Positions 24,695 to 36,123 of a stretch of 64,000 nucleotides of DNA are shown here, piece by piece. Position numbers and translations under genes: made by a program. The notes under the pieces were generated by a model. The model made no database searches, was not told the origin of the DNA, and worked only from the letters and a program-made list of their open reading frames with translations. The stretch's first letter is position 1. Each line of letters opens with the position of its first letter. Origin of the DNA: Sphagnum magellanicum (taxonomy: Eukaryota > Streptophyta > Sphagnopsida > Sphagnales > Sphagnaceae); NCBI GenBank assembly GCA_021904315.1, contig CM038910.1, forward strand, positions 12,896,001-12,960,000. Reading direction: 5' to 3'.

Positions 24695-26259
24695 CTTTAG
24701 TTTTATGAAAAACCTCCAGTTCCAGTTTTTAAAACTAAATTAGAATGGTTTTGGTTTCACATATAATTGAAACTAAGAATCTAGTTTTGGGTTCAATTAT
24801 CCACAAAAAAAATTGGTTTTGATTGTCAGACCCAGTTCTAGGTAACCGATTGGCATTGGCAATTAACCTCCAATTAGCCCCTGGCTCGAGTCTTTTATTT
24901 TCAAAAATTGCAATTCGAGCTCCAGTTCCACACAAAAATAGAATCAGGAACCTGATTCTAGTTCTTAACATGTTCTGGTTTCAGTTTAGGGTTCAGGGTT
25001 TAAGTTGGGAAATTCATTAGCAACATAAAAATTTGAGTACAATAAAAAAATACTAAGGTGGATATGCCAAAAACCAACTATGGACCAAAAAACATTACTT
25101 TAAACACATGTTGGTCATCAAATCTCCCTTCATATTCATACTAGATTTTAAAAACCGCCATATCAACAAATTAGTAATCCATGTACCTTGCTAAGAATTT
25201 TTTTATAAATAATTGGTCGAACTAGTAATGGAAAAGTCTGAAATAGTTTATAAATGTTTGATTGCATGTGTTTTACATTCTGTAATCAAAATTGGGGAAC
25301 AAGGACAATGCAATATTACTATGCTGACATTTGACAACTTGATTTGCATGGGCATTGCTGGGGACGGGGAGTACTCATCACAATTTCAAGAATGCATTCT
25401 TAAAAGAATTCATAAAATATCAATCTAAAGTATCCATAAATGGAAATCAATTGTGTCCAAATTTGTGAGATATCATTTGGACATTGTTGTTAGTGACAAT
25501 TACTCAAATATTTTGACAATCATGTTTAGATCCACAACCTAAACATCTACAGTTATCATTTCTACTTCTATATATTTTTCGTATCCCTCATTGTGAACCC
25601 ATGGTATAAGGAAATATAACAAGCAATCCTTTTAGAAGTGTGCATGATTGTTTGTAATGGGTCTCTATTTCTCAACACAAATGATAAAATCTCATGGCTA
25701 CAAATGTTTCCTTAAATTTGTGGGATGGCAGCCTGGAGCTGATGCATGATTTGAAATTCTAGAACTGTCACAGTTCTTTCAGTTTTCAGACAAATTTTGT
25801 CATTTTAAATTTAAAAAATTGTGGAAAAAAGGCTGGGATTTTTTCCCCTTGTTTAGATTTGACTGAATTTGCAAATTATTTCGAAAAGTAAATTTAAAAA
25901 ATAAAAAAGCCTGTCAGCAAGTAATCAAAGAACTGGATTACATTACTCGATCAAAATTTAAGGATCCACCCAGGACTGGTCTTGTACCCAATACCTAGCT
26001 AACATATACCTAGTGTTGTAATGGGGCTATAAAAAAACATGATTGCAGTAGTTGAAGCCACAAACAAATTCTGGGTTGCAAAGTCTTGGCACGTAATAAA
26101 TAATACACTTAGTCCATGTGAAAAAATGGGGCATCCAAAGGTGATGGGCTCCAGCACTCTGTATAGATGGTACTACAACGAACAAACAAGTGGTTAAAAT
26201 TTGTCAGTTAACTACCAATGAGGCGACTAGTATGATGTTTCCACCCGATTACTAATCAC
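24695..26259. other. AT-rich intergenic DNA
   Basis: Nothing recognised beyond possible body sequence of a small hAT-like element (about 24700-25000). Confidence 0.3.
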
Positions 26260-26830
26260 TTGCCTACTACGACAAATATTTCATCATTACCAATGACCCC
26301 GGAGTTTAGGGCAAAAAGCCTGACCTGCCATCCAGTCCAGTCCAGTTCAGTCCACTCCCGTGCTTCGGTTTGCTCCAGTCCACTTTGGGTCCTATTATTC
26401 CCTCAGTTGTTAAAAAGCTTCCAAACTGTCCGTGAGAGCACTTGCTGCTTTTATTCTCCCAGCTGTGAATCTTCTCCTTTTTCTTCCAATTCCTGTTATG
26501 TCCCTATGCTCCATTCCCTCCTTCAAACTCCCCCCGCCCAACACAATAAATGTGTATTTTATTCATCGTAATAATAGTACCTCGGTTCAGAGTATCAGCC
26601 TTCCAATCAAAGGTAACTATTGAATACCCTTGTGCCGCCTAGGGCTGGTTACACACTAATCAATGACATTTAAAAAAATTTGTTCCACTCTTTGTACACA
26701 AATGATATATCAGAATTTTTTTTGTATTAATTAAATGGAGAGGCCAACCAGAACTGGTGCGACTCGGAGCTTTTCTGTTTAAATTTTTTTATAATGTAAT
26801 AATGTAATTACTTTAAAATTTTGTTTGGGT
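26260..26830 (+). other. Pyrimidine-rich, less AT-rich stretch, possible promoter or 5' exon
   Basis: TCCAG and TCCAGT-type words repeat at about 26332-26360. This is followed by CT-rich sequence with two overlapping short open frames and a donor-like AAAGGTAACT at about 26610. It could be the 5' end of an unseen or non-coding transcript; nothing proves it. Confidence 0.2.
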
Positions 26831-27122
26831 AAGTTGACAACAAGGGTAGTATGAGCTTCTTTCTCTCTCTCTCTCAGGTGGGCTCTCTAATAAGTGTGTT
26901 TTTGTTGTGTTTAGAGGTTTGTAGTAGTTGGTCACCTTGGTTTGTGCCAGTCATTTTCAAGTTCATTATTTTATTGCTGTAAATTATTATTTTCTGCAAG
27001 TTGACAACAAATGTAGTACTAGCTTCTCTCTCTCACAGGTGGGCTCTCTAATGTTGTTTGTGTGTTTTGTTGTGTTTAGCCGTTTCTAGTAGTTGGTCAC
27101 CTTGCTTTGCGCCGGTCATTTT
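26831..27122. repeat. 167-bp-period tandem duplication
   Basis: Copies start AAGTTGACAACAA at 26831 and AAGTTGACAACAA at 26998. Both carry a CT-repeat, CAGGTGGGCTCTCTAAT, a T/G-rich run and TAGTAGTTGGTCACCTTG. The second copy ends near 27122. Confidence 0.8.
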
Positions 27123-28039
27123 TTATGTAGGTGCTTTCCTTTTTTCTGTTTTCTTTTTTGGGGCATAGTGTGAAGAATGCTCACCGCTCACTCTTTCTCC
27201 TGACTCTTGAGCCCCACACTCTTTTCTTACACAGGCAATTGACAGATATGCATGCACCATGATGAATTTCCTTGGCCAGGAGATGAGGCTCTTTCTTGTT
27301 GCACTAGCATTGAACTAACATCTTAAAAAATAAATTATTATGAAGGCGGATCATGTGTCCCCAGGAATATGTTATAGGGTGACATGTATTAACTCATTCG
27401 TCTAAAGGCCCCACAAAGTACATGAAATAGAATGCAATAACAGTTCAAATTCAATTCCATCAAGTGTAAGTATTTTGAAAAGGGATTCCTTGGTTTTGGG
27501 TTTAGTGTATGAGAGTTATCTATAAAGTCACACAATTAGGGGGCGAGAATGGCCAGTTTCTGCATAATAGGCCGTCAATGCATATCTAGAAATGAAAATT
27601 TTACAAAACGAAATAACTAGGCCCAAACTAGTTTTTCCATCAATTTTGGTGGCAAACTGAGTTTCATCTTGTCTTTTCTTTTTCCTGAGCGCCTCCACTG
27701 CTGCTACTTATATTTTCACTGCTCCTACCTGTACAACTACTATAATTGCTCTCGAACCTTGTGCATTTAATGTTGAGATTCAGCATTTCATACTGAGATT
27801 TAACCATATTTTCTCACTTTGTGGATACCACTGAAAGAGGGAATAGAGAGATGAAAGAGAGGGTGACTTTATGGATAACTTTATTGTTGTAAAGATTTTT
27901 TTGGAGGTTTCTCTTGAAGAAGAAGAAAGTCTAGTAAAGTTTTATTATTAAAAAACACATCATAAATTAGGAAAATGTACAAAAGAGTAAAATTAAGAAA
28001 AAGGGAGAAGTGATAAGATGTCAAGTTGGCTCAAAGTAG
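27123..28039. other. Intergenic DNA, nothing recognised
   Basis: No coding pattern, repeat boundary or RNA gene seen. Confidence 0.3.
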
Positions 28040-29000
28040 GAGTGAAAATCTTTCCATGTCTATAACTAATCGCTTGCAAAAGGTTGCCAATATTTATATA
28101 TCATAAATTGACAACTTGCAATAAATTGGCCGTGGTGATGGAAGGTGTGTTTTGAAGGGGTGGAAATCGGGAAGTAGTTAAGTTTACAATTACTACTCAA
28201 CTTAAGATGGAGGACGTTTGTGTTTTTTATAATGTGATTGAAGCTTTTCAATGAAAAAAAGTGATTAAGGTAGAAAGATGAGGGCCCTCTAGCCTTGTCA
28301 AGCTCTAAATGGCATTGGTGCAATCGTGTAAAAACACATTGGCATGTTTACGTAAGCAACCAAATATTTCAATTGTTAAGGGGAAGAATTGATTAGTGGG
28401 GTGTTGATTATAATAGCTCCTTTCTTTGGCTTGAGTTGCATCGGAGGTGAAAAATCCTTGAATTGTACAAGATCCGGGAAATAAATTTATTCGAATTGAG
28501 TTGGCAATGACAATGTCACCTAGGGTGCAAATACCATCTTTGGTAAACACAATGTTGATTCATCGATGAAAAGATTTGAATGTGGTTGAAGGAAGTGTAA
28601 TGCAGGTAATTATTTTTGTCCCACATGGAAGTCAACATATTGTGCAATGGTGGCAAAGGTGTTGCAAATGACATCATGGGTTCCAAGGGGTTCATTGCTA
28701 TGAGTAAAACATATGTGGTGAATACCCATAGGGTCAATGGGATGTGTGCACACACATCGAAAGATGCTTGCAGTGACGGATGAAGTAGTCCAAGTTGTGT
28801 ATGAAGTGTTGTGGAAAAAATTGGAGAAGATAATTGAAAGGTTAGGAAGACTAGTCAAATTATAAGCTAAGCACTTGCGCGCTTGCCCTTGGACTAAAAC
28901 ATGTTAAAATTTGAATACGATGGGCTTTAGATATCCCGTCAAAAAGTATGTTAAAAAATGTATGATGGTGGAAACGCTTTGAGATGAAATTTTGAAGTTG
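28040..29000 (-). pseudogene. LINE-like retrotransposon C-terminal fragment
   Basis: Read on the - strand through at least two frameshifts and several stops. One piece from 28858 holds CVCTHPIDPMGIHHIC then THD, a Cys/His arrangement like that following the RT in LINEs with a restriction-like endonuclease. The next piece, from 28550, reads TKDGICTLGDIVIAN then ATQAKERSY, HPTNQFFPLTIEIFGCL and HANVFLHDC. Further decayed coding follows to about 28040. The (D)-I-V..GDIVIAN part may be the endonuclease core. Family placement rests on remembered similarity to proteins annotated in ferns, bryophytes and gymnosperms, so it is inference. The RT domain itself was not recovered; upstream sequence to about 29.1 kb may hold traces. 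Confidence 0.5.
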
Positions 29001-30704
29001 AATCATATGTTATTCAATGAGTTGTTCAAATAGAAGAAGACATGCACAGGTTGAGGGTGGTAAAAGATCACATGCCATCTTGAGGTGTTGTTGACAAAGA
29101 AATGTGTTATTATCAACTTGTGCTAAGACTTCAAAAAGGAAGGAATGTTAATTAACCATAAACCTAAAGTTATAACTAAGGCGGATAAAAGTTCAACTCC
29201 CTAAATAGGCTACTAGGACAATGGTTAATATTGATATGAACTCAACACCACCAAAAGTCATTAGGAGGGAGGTTTATCTTGAGTTTCTAATTTTTATTGG
29301 ATTTTTATCACTTCTCAAATTTTTGTCAGGCTTGTTTGTTATAATCCTCACTGAGTTAAGGACCCCCCCTTGATCTAACTCTTGGAACCTGTGCACAAAC
29401 ACTACTTAATCAGTTGTATATATTGTTTCTCCAGGGAACTCCATCACGGTCTTTACATACTACATGACTGACCTTAATGACACAAATGGAAGTTGAACTC
29501 CGGTTTTACTTCATCTGAGGCACAGCACCCCAGGGCCCAAATAAGGGGATCATAAGAATAGTACAGCAAGGTTATACTGGTCTGGTCAGTTTCTTGACAC
29601 CAGATTCTGTATGAGCTTATATATGGTAACCAAGTCTGGCCCCAGATTTTGGAATTCCTTCACCGATGGGCCTTGGCCAAACTTCAGCAGGAGGAACCTC
29701 GTCATCAGCCAAGACAGGCATATATCACACTGTGATAAGAGTAAGAGGGATCTTACCAGTGTTGGGCAGTTATTAGAATCTGCTATAGATGCCCATTAAT
29801 TATCCACTTGGGTTTATTCTCATTTACCCAGTAACAGGGGCCAAAAAAAATTGGTTTTGGTATAGAACCTTGGTGCTCAATTATTTTTAAAACATTCAAA
29901 AAATTCGCCTTTGTAATAGCAGCTGTTTCTTTGTTGATTCTTTCATGAAAATTATTGTTTCTTTGATGTTTCTGAATTGACTGGAACCAGTGATTCTCTG
30001 ATTCTGATTTTTAAAATTTAAACGTCAGTTCTTGATTCTGAAATTTTTATTTAAAATTTTCAAATAATCACACAACATTGGATCTTATACTTACTATGTA
30101 TGAGTGAGAGAGACATGATGGCTCAAACCTTATGCCTACTTATGGTTCATTCACACTTGATATTAAGTCAGTGTTAAATGAAAATCTGAGTCGCATTCTA
30201 GGTGGCACAAAATAGTGATAGGTTAATTAAAAGTTTCATGATAAATTGGTTTAAGTCCTAGATACCTAGCATGATGTTAAATAACTCAACATTCGAGTCC
30301 CTAACATCAAATGTGAATGCACTTTCATACACATAACATCCCTCCCACTCCTAGATTGTATGCATAAGATTCATCCTCTTATTTAAGGATTCAGGGATAG
30401 TCATGGATACAAAGGCGCCTCCCAATACACCAGAGAATTTATGAAGTGCTTTATGTTTTGCAAAGTGAATAGCTTAACTATGTCTAAACATCCAGACTCC
30501 ACCAGAATAGAGACTTGGCTTTGCTGTCACAAAGTGTTGTCACAATGCAGCTGGTTCACAAGCCCCCAACAATCGTTTAGCCTAGGTAATGAGTAATGCA
30601 CATTGAGACCTGGGTTTTGCCATATCATCACCACTACACCACCATCATCCAGCAAGGTTTCACTGATTTTACAAGAAGAGAAATGTTGACAAAGTTAGGG
30701 GGTC
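29001..30704. other. Intergenic DNA with second CAGTGTTGGGCAGTT word
   Basis: No gene recognised. The 15-mer at 29757-29771 repeats 24680-24694. The segment 29400-29760 is less AT-rich and may be unique sequence. Confidence 0.3.
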
Positions 30705-30818
30705 TGTAACTTGATGTGTAACTTGATTACACAATTATTTTTGTAATTGTTTAATGGGGTAAGTTGGGTGTAGGACTCCATGATTTGATCATGGTGCATT
30801 AACTTATGTCATGTGCAC

Positions 30819-31062
30819 CATGTGATGTTGTTTGCTTGTGATTAATTGTGGAATCACATGGGGAATCATGTGATATTATTTGCTTGTGATTAATTGTGGA
30901 ATCACATGGGGAACCATGTGATGTTGTTTCCTTCTGATTAGTTGTGAAATCACATGGGGAACCATGTGATGTTGTTTGTTTGTGATTAATTGTGGAATCA
31001 CATGAGGAACCATGTGATGTTATTTCCTTGTGATTTTGTTTCGTTTTGATTTTTTGGGGAAC
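30819..31062 (+). repeat. 48-bp minisatellite inside 5' LTR
   Basis: Units begin CATGTGATGTTGTTT and end CACATGGGGAAC. At each junction ATCACATGG-GGAA-CCATGTGAT can form a 9-bp stem with a 4-base loop. The - strand open frame here is only this repeat read as SHGSPCDSTINHKQTT. Confidence 0.93.
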
Positions 31063-31114
31063 CATGTGGTGGATAAGTTTTAGGAAGTTTTTTTATTAAT
31101 TTCCTTTTGGTTAG

Positions 31115-31122
31115 TATTTAAG
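31115..31122 (+). promoter_or_regulatory. Candidate TATA box of element 1 LTR
   Basis: TATTTAAG, with counterparts TATTTAAA in the 3' LTR (38497) and TATATAAG in the old solo LTR (4650). Confidence 0.4.
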
Positions 31123-31396
31123 GAGGTGTTTGTGACCTTGAGAAACACCTTCATTTGTACAAAGTTATGGTATGAATACAAAGTTTGTGAGAATTGAAGT
31201 TTTGATTTTGGAAAGGCTTTTGGTTTTGAATAATTTTGGTGTTGTTTGTGTGTAATTCATGGTAGGAGAATGGTGAGGCTTGCATAGCCAATAGAAGGGT
31301 GGGAGGATAATTTTACAACCAAAAACATAGATTTCATAGCTATGTAGTAATCATACATAGTTTCGGTCCTAAACCCATTCATGTTGTACATCTTTT

Positions 31397-31414
31397 TGGT
31401 TCCATTGTCGGGAC
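31397..31414 (+). promoter_or_regulatory. Primer-binding site, tRNA-Asp-like
   Basis: TGGTTCCATTGTCGGGAC starts 6 bp after the LTR end. It is close to the tRNA-Asp-type site (TGG.GCCGTTGTCGGGGA pattern) used by Tat/Athila gypsy elements. A few mismatches are present. Confidence 0.6.
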
Positions 31415-32023
31415 CCAAGTCTATGTTAATTGTGTTATGAAATTGTGTTGTTAAATTGTGTTGTGCAATTAAATTGTGTTGTGGAATTGTGTTGTTGAAT
31501 TGTGTTGAGAAACTCAATTGTGATGTTGAAAATTTAGTGGGAAGAAGGAAAGAAAGGAAAAGAACAACTTGTTTGTTTTGTTTTACAACGAGGAATGCAA
31601 AACAATTTGTTTATCTCGGAATCATGGATGGAAGTGGCCACATGGGTGGAGGAGATTCAACTTTTGGCAATGGAGATTACGAAAGGCAAGCCATGTCGAA
31701 TTGGGTGCACAATTCAACGCGTGAAGCAACATCATGAAGACCATAAACACGAGTCATTCTGTTTGACCCCAAGCTTGCTTTTGGATATTACTTGTAATCC
31801 TAGGCATGAACTAGAGTTGGATTTGTGGGAATCTAAGAAGGTTTGCAAAGAAAAGTTGCAGGCAAGAAAGGGAATGAAGATGACACGTGTTAAGCCATAT
31901 GAAAAAAAAAATGTAAATAGAAGTTTATAAAGGACAGTGAGTGTTCTTGAGTAAGCTCATGTTCATAAGACCTTGTTGAAGCCTTTAAACTTTTTATAAA
32001 AAATTGTTGTAGGTTGTTGAAAG

Positions 32024-32063
<40 letters not shown>

Positions 32064-32661
32064 TTATTTCTAGGATTAATGTTTTAGTGAAAATATTAAT
32101 GTCAATGTTAGGAGAGACTTCTGACTCCCCTGGTACACAGTTTCCCAAAGATAGGCAATAGACCCCATCATTAACATTAGGAGTTGTTAGGCCGAGACCA
32201 CATGTTGAAAGACCTTTGGAAGAGCTTGTGACTGTAGGTGAACCAAATGTGGTAATATCACAACTACGTAGACGACGAGAGGAATTTGGACCTCAACCCG
32301 ACTCAGAACCTCTAAGGCAACGCCAAAGGACAATCACACAAGAACAACATTTACTCATCTGGCTTAGGAAGAAGGATGTGACTCCAGATTATGCTAGAAC
32401 CAATAACCTGCATGTCATGTGGAATGGAGGTGTCATTGATACTCGTGATGGCCATGATCTTGTAAATGTTGTCTTTCAATCCAGGCATTTAAATAAAATA
32501 ATGGCAAGATTGGAAATGTCTGGTCCGTTTAGAGATTTACACTAAAAAAATAGGGAGGATTTTGTTATGAGTGCAATTCGGACCATTGGGAGTTTCTTTA
32601 TTCATGAGGAAAGGTTGTAAAAGCTAAGTGATAGTTGGTTAAAGGAATTAATTAGTTTGGT
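31415..32661 (+). other. Leader region of element 1 with short frames
   Basis: Starts with an AATTGTGTTGT-rich array (about 31435-31510). It then has open frames 31595-31930 and 32216-32545 (Arg/Gln-rich, QLRRRREEFGPQPDSEPLRQ) of unknown role, and an AT microsatellite at 32029-32060. These may be remnants of a longer gag leader or upstream ORF. Confidence 0.4.
32029..32060. repeat. AT dinucleotide microsatellite
   Basis: About 16 uninterrupted AT units in the leader of element 1. Confidence 0.9.
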
Positions 32662-34290
32662 GTGTTTTTTGGAAACAAGATAAGAACCAATATGGTTATT
32701 CCAGTTTTTAGGGGGAGTAAGGGTGAAGACCCTGAAGTGTTTTTCAGGGAATATAAACAGGCTTGTATTGGTACAGGGCTTAGGACAGCTACAGAATGGC
32801 TTAATTTTCTTCTTGAATTCTTAGAGGGTACGACATCATTTTGGTTTGAACGACAGAAGGAAAAGTTGAAGGGATCATGGGTTGACATAACTAAGGTTCT
32901 AATGAAGGAGTTTTCTGTGAAGAATTTTTACCAAAACTTAATACTTGAACTTAATCAACTAAAGCAGGGGGCTTTAGAATTAGTAAGAGAGTATAAGGAG
33001 AGGACAATGACATTGCAAAATAAACTCCAAGGGTGTCTTAGGGCACAAGGTGATGACGGAACTAATCCGATTTTTACGAGAATCAATGCATTGGTACTAG
33101 AAGATTTCGCCATTGGTCTGTTGTCAGAATTGCGACAACAAATGAGATACGAACAAGCGGCGACGTTCGATGAAGCAGTGGAGGTGGCCGAAAAGAAGGA
33201 AGTGAGCATGGAGGAAGTTCCACAACCAACTGTGCAATCCATGGTGAAAATAGTTCAATTCTCGACTGAACCAGAGCTATGGAAGCATCCGAAAGTGAAC
33301 TCCCGCATGGAGTCGGCTATGGAGCAAATGATCAATCAAATGAACCAGCTAAGCCTCCATCTACTTCAGCCAAGGACTAGTAAGAGTAGAAACGTGAAGA
33401 GGGACCTGTCAACAATTCAATGTTACAAGTGTCAGGAGATGGGACATTATTCAAGAGAATGTCCAAACTCACCAACCTTGGTTATAAGAGAGTATGCAAG
33501 TTCTTCTACTCAAAGGTTTTCTGCGGAGGAGAAGGGCAAAGCTCAAGTGCATTTAATTGTGCCGATAAGTGAAGGGCGAAAAAAGGCTTTGATGGGTTTG
33601 GAACAGAGCCTCCAAATTCCTAAGGATGCGGTGGATGTCATGGCCCAAACGAAACAATCGGTGGAAGACATTACTTATCCTGACGTAAACGTCAAAAGGT
33701 TCAAGGAGATGGCAAGAGCCCCAAAAGAAAAGAAAAAGAATTGGAGGCGGAGGTTTGGCTTCCAAGACTTTCCAATTTCTAGAGATTCTAGTTTTTATTT
33801 AGTGGTGAAGGATGTGGGATCGCAGAAAGCAGACATCACCATTGGACAGTTGGTGGCAATGGTGCCGTCGGCTCGAAGGGAGTTGAGAAAAGGGTTATCA
33901 ACACCTAAAATCCCAAAGGTACCCACACCTTTGAATGCCATAATAGCTGAGCGTGCATGTGATCCGATCATTGATGTGCAATGTAATGGATCAGTGTTGC
34001 GTGGAATCTTGGTGGATGGAGGGGCAGGAATCAATGTGATGACAATTCCTGCAATGAAGTACTTAGGTTTGAAAATTGATAAGCCAGCCTTAGTAACCTT
34101 AAAGATGACTAATAAACGAGTTATTAGGCCAAAACGAGTCATTAGCAATGTTGTGATCACTGTAATGAGGGTTTCTACCATTGTGGATTTCCATGTGGTA
34201 TTGGAGGAAGATGGGGCTTATCCAATGATATTAAGTAGGCCTTGGTTAACAAAGTCACATGCAAGGAACTATTGGGCGAAGGATACATGA
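32662..34290 (+). pseudogene. Gag and protease part of element 1
   Basis: The longest open frame of the window, 542 codons. Residues about 10-170 are a retrotransposon gag domain (VFRGSKGEDPEVFFREYKQA, then SFWFERQKEKLKGSW and EYKERTMTLQNKL). A CCHC zinc knuckle lies at residues 254-267 (CYKCQEMGHYSREC) with all four ligands present. The aspartic protease part follows, with ILVDGGAGINVM and its Asp at residue 452. The frame ends by a stop or shift shortly after the protease (..PWLTKSHARNYWAKDT). Gag coats the RNA, and protease would cut the Gag-Pol precursor in the particle. This part is surprisingly open compared with the rest of the element. Start codon choice is uncertain. Confidence 0.88.
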
Positions 34291-34299
34291 CCATTGGAG

Positions 34300-36118
34300 T
34301 TCATCCTAACCAACAGAAGGTTCCATTTGCCAGTTTTGTGAAAAGCTCTAGAGGGATGAGTGAATATGAGGATGAATTAAAACAGACCAAAGCTTTAGCT
34401 CTGAACGGATTTACACGAATGATTCTAATGAAAAGGAAGTAGGGTTATATGCTTTGGAGACAATCCCCAAGGTTGGAACTTTGTCAGATCAAAGGGTTCA
34501 AGGGGATGATAACTAATCAATTCCATGCGTGTTTACAGAAGGAGAAGTCGAAGAGCGGCTAAGCAAGATTCAACTGGGACCAAACCTTCAAGCGGAGGAG
34601 AGAAAGCAATATGAGGATTTATTACGTAAGTATATCCGTCTTTTTGCTTTCAGCTACAAGGACCTGAGGGAGGTCACCATGGAGTAATACAAAGTTGAAT
34701 TGTTACCAAATGCCAAACCGATCAGGGCCAAGAAAGGAGGTGGAACCCAAGATACACGGCCATGGTGAAGGAGGACCTTGACAAGTTGTTGGAGGCGGGG
34801 TTCATTAGGCTTGTGGAGATAACTGAGTGGGTTTCTCCTATGGTATTAACATTGAAGAAGAATGGCAAGCTAAGGGTATGTGTCAACTATAAAGCTTTAA
34901 ACAAAGTAACTAAAAAAGATCGATACCCATTGCCATTTTGTGAAAAAAATTTGGAAAAAGTAGCGAGGCACGAGATGTACACATTTGGAGATGGGTATAG
35001 GGGTTACCACCAGGTGAAAATTGTTCCAGAAGATCAATTGAAGACAACATTCACCACACCTTGGGGGACATTTTGTTACACAGTAATGCCCTTTGGTTTG
35101 TGCAATGCTCCAGGGACATTTCAACATTTAATGAACAAGGTCTTTGATCCATTCTTGGGCCTTTTTCTACGGGTTTTCATTAACGACTTTGGAGTTTATA
35201 GTGATAGAGCTTCTCATCTTGCCAAACTTGAATTAATCTTTCAACATTTGGATAGTTCGGGAGTACCTTTGAGCCCTGAGAAAACCACAATTGGTTTTTC
35301 AGAAGGGAAGATGGTTGGACACATTGTATCAAAGGATGGGGTAGCCACAGATCCCGAAAAGCTTGATAGGATTTCAAAGCTTCCTTTCCCACCACGAAAA
35401 AAGCCCTTCGAGGTTTTTTAGGGATGGTGAGATATTATCGCAGGTTCATACACATGTTTGCAGCAAAAACACGTCCTTTAACACGATTCTTGCGTGAAGA
35501 TGCACCTGCACCAATGGAGGACGAGGTGTCAAGACGAACATTCAAACAACTGAATTCAACTCTTTAAGTTGCGCCAATCCTTCGGACTCCAGATTGGAAC
35601 AAACCATTTTTAGTATATTGTGATGCATCTGGAGAAGCGGTGAGGAGCACCCTATCACAATTGGACAAAAATGGGCATGACCATCCCATTCATTTTACTA
35701 ACAGACAATTAACTTTGGTAGAGAAGAATTATACTGTAACCGAATAGGAAGGTCTTATAGTTATTTTCTCTCTTAAGAAGTTTCGCCATTACTTATTAGG
35801 GTACAAGGCCAAAATTGTGACAGATCACAAGGCCTTAACCTACTTGGTCAACAAGCCCAATCCAAGTGCTCGACTTGCGTGATGGCTACTCTTGATGTAG
35901 GAATTTGACATTGACATTGTCCATCGTCCAGGGAGGTGGCATGGCAATGTTGATGGCCTTACAAGAGCATACGAAGGAGTGGGTGATGTTTCAGAGGATG
36001 ACGACTTTTCGGATACTATAATCATGTACATTAATGCGAAAGAAGCACTTGAAGAATATCGGGAGATCATTCAACACTTAGATAGCATGAGGTTTCCAGA
36101 TGGAGCCACAAAGGCAGT
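34300..36118 (+). pseudogene. Reverse transcriptase and RNase H of element 1
   Basis: A pre-RT region (34530-34760) is shifted relative to the RT frame. The open RT piece is 34762-35421: VSPMVLTLKKNGKLRVCVNY, then TFGDGYRGYHQV with the first Asp, TVMPFGLCNAP, and the active-site block VFINDFGVYS, where Asn (residue 141) replaces the first Asp of the usual pair. After a frameshift near 35395 come GMVRYYRRF and RNase H (VYCDASGEAVRSTLSQ, HFTNRQLTLVEKNY, TDHKALTYLVNKPNP) to about 35960. In-frame stops include TGA at a former Arg codon and TAG twice. The product would be inactive. Confidence 0.88.
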
Positions 36119-36123
36119 ACGAA
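36119..36123. repeat. Target-site duplication, left copy (ACGAA)
   Basis: ACGAA directly before the TG end of the nested GC-rich LTR; it is repeated at 36955-36959. Confidence 0.93.

Larger units (their letters stand above)
30705..31390 (+). repeat. 5' LTR of element 1 (686 bp)
   Basis: TG..CA ends. It holds four full 48-bp units at 30819, 30867, 30915 and 30963 plus a 52-bp variant at 31011, and a TATA-like TATTTAAG at 31115. It is 96 bp longer than the 3' LTR because of two extra 48-bp units. Confidence 0.93.

Noticed and set aside
26260-26623. Small secreted protein gene (MRALAAFILPAVNLLLFLPI...)
   Set aside because: Overlapping frames in pyrimidine-rich DNA give Leu/Pro/Ser-rich peptides by composition. 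No family and no clear gene structure.
30700-30704. Perfect target duplication for element 1
   Set aside because: Left GGGTC and right GATCC do not match; only a decayed match can be argued.
30799-31065. - strand open frame with SHGSPCDSTINHKQTT repeats, looking like a repetitive protein or a CRISPR-like array
   Set aside because: It is the 48-bp LTR minisatellite read in one frame. Units are contiguous with no unique spacers, and it lies inside an LTR.
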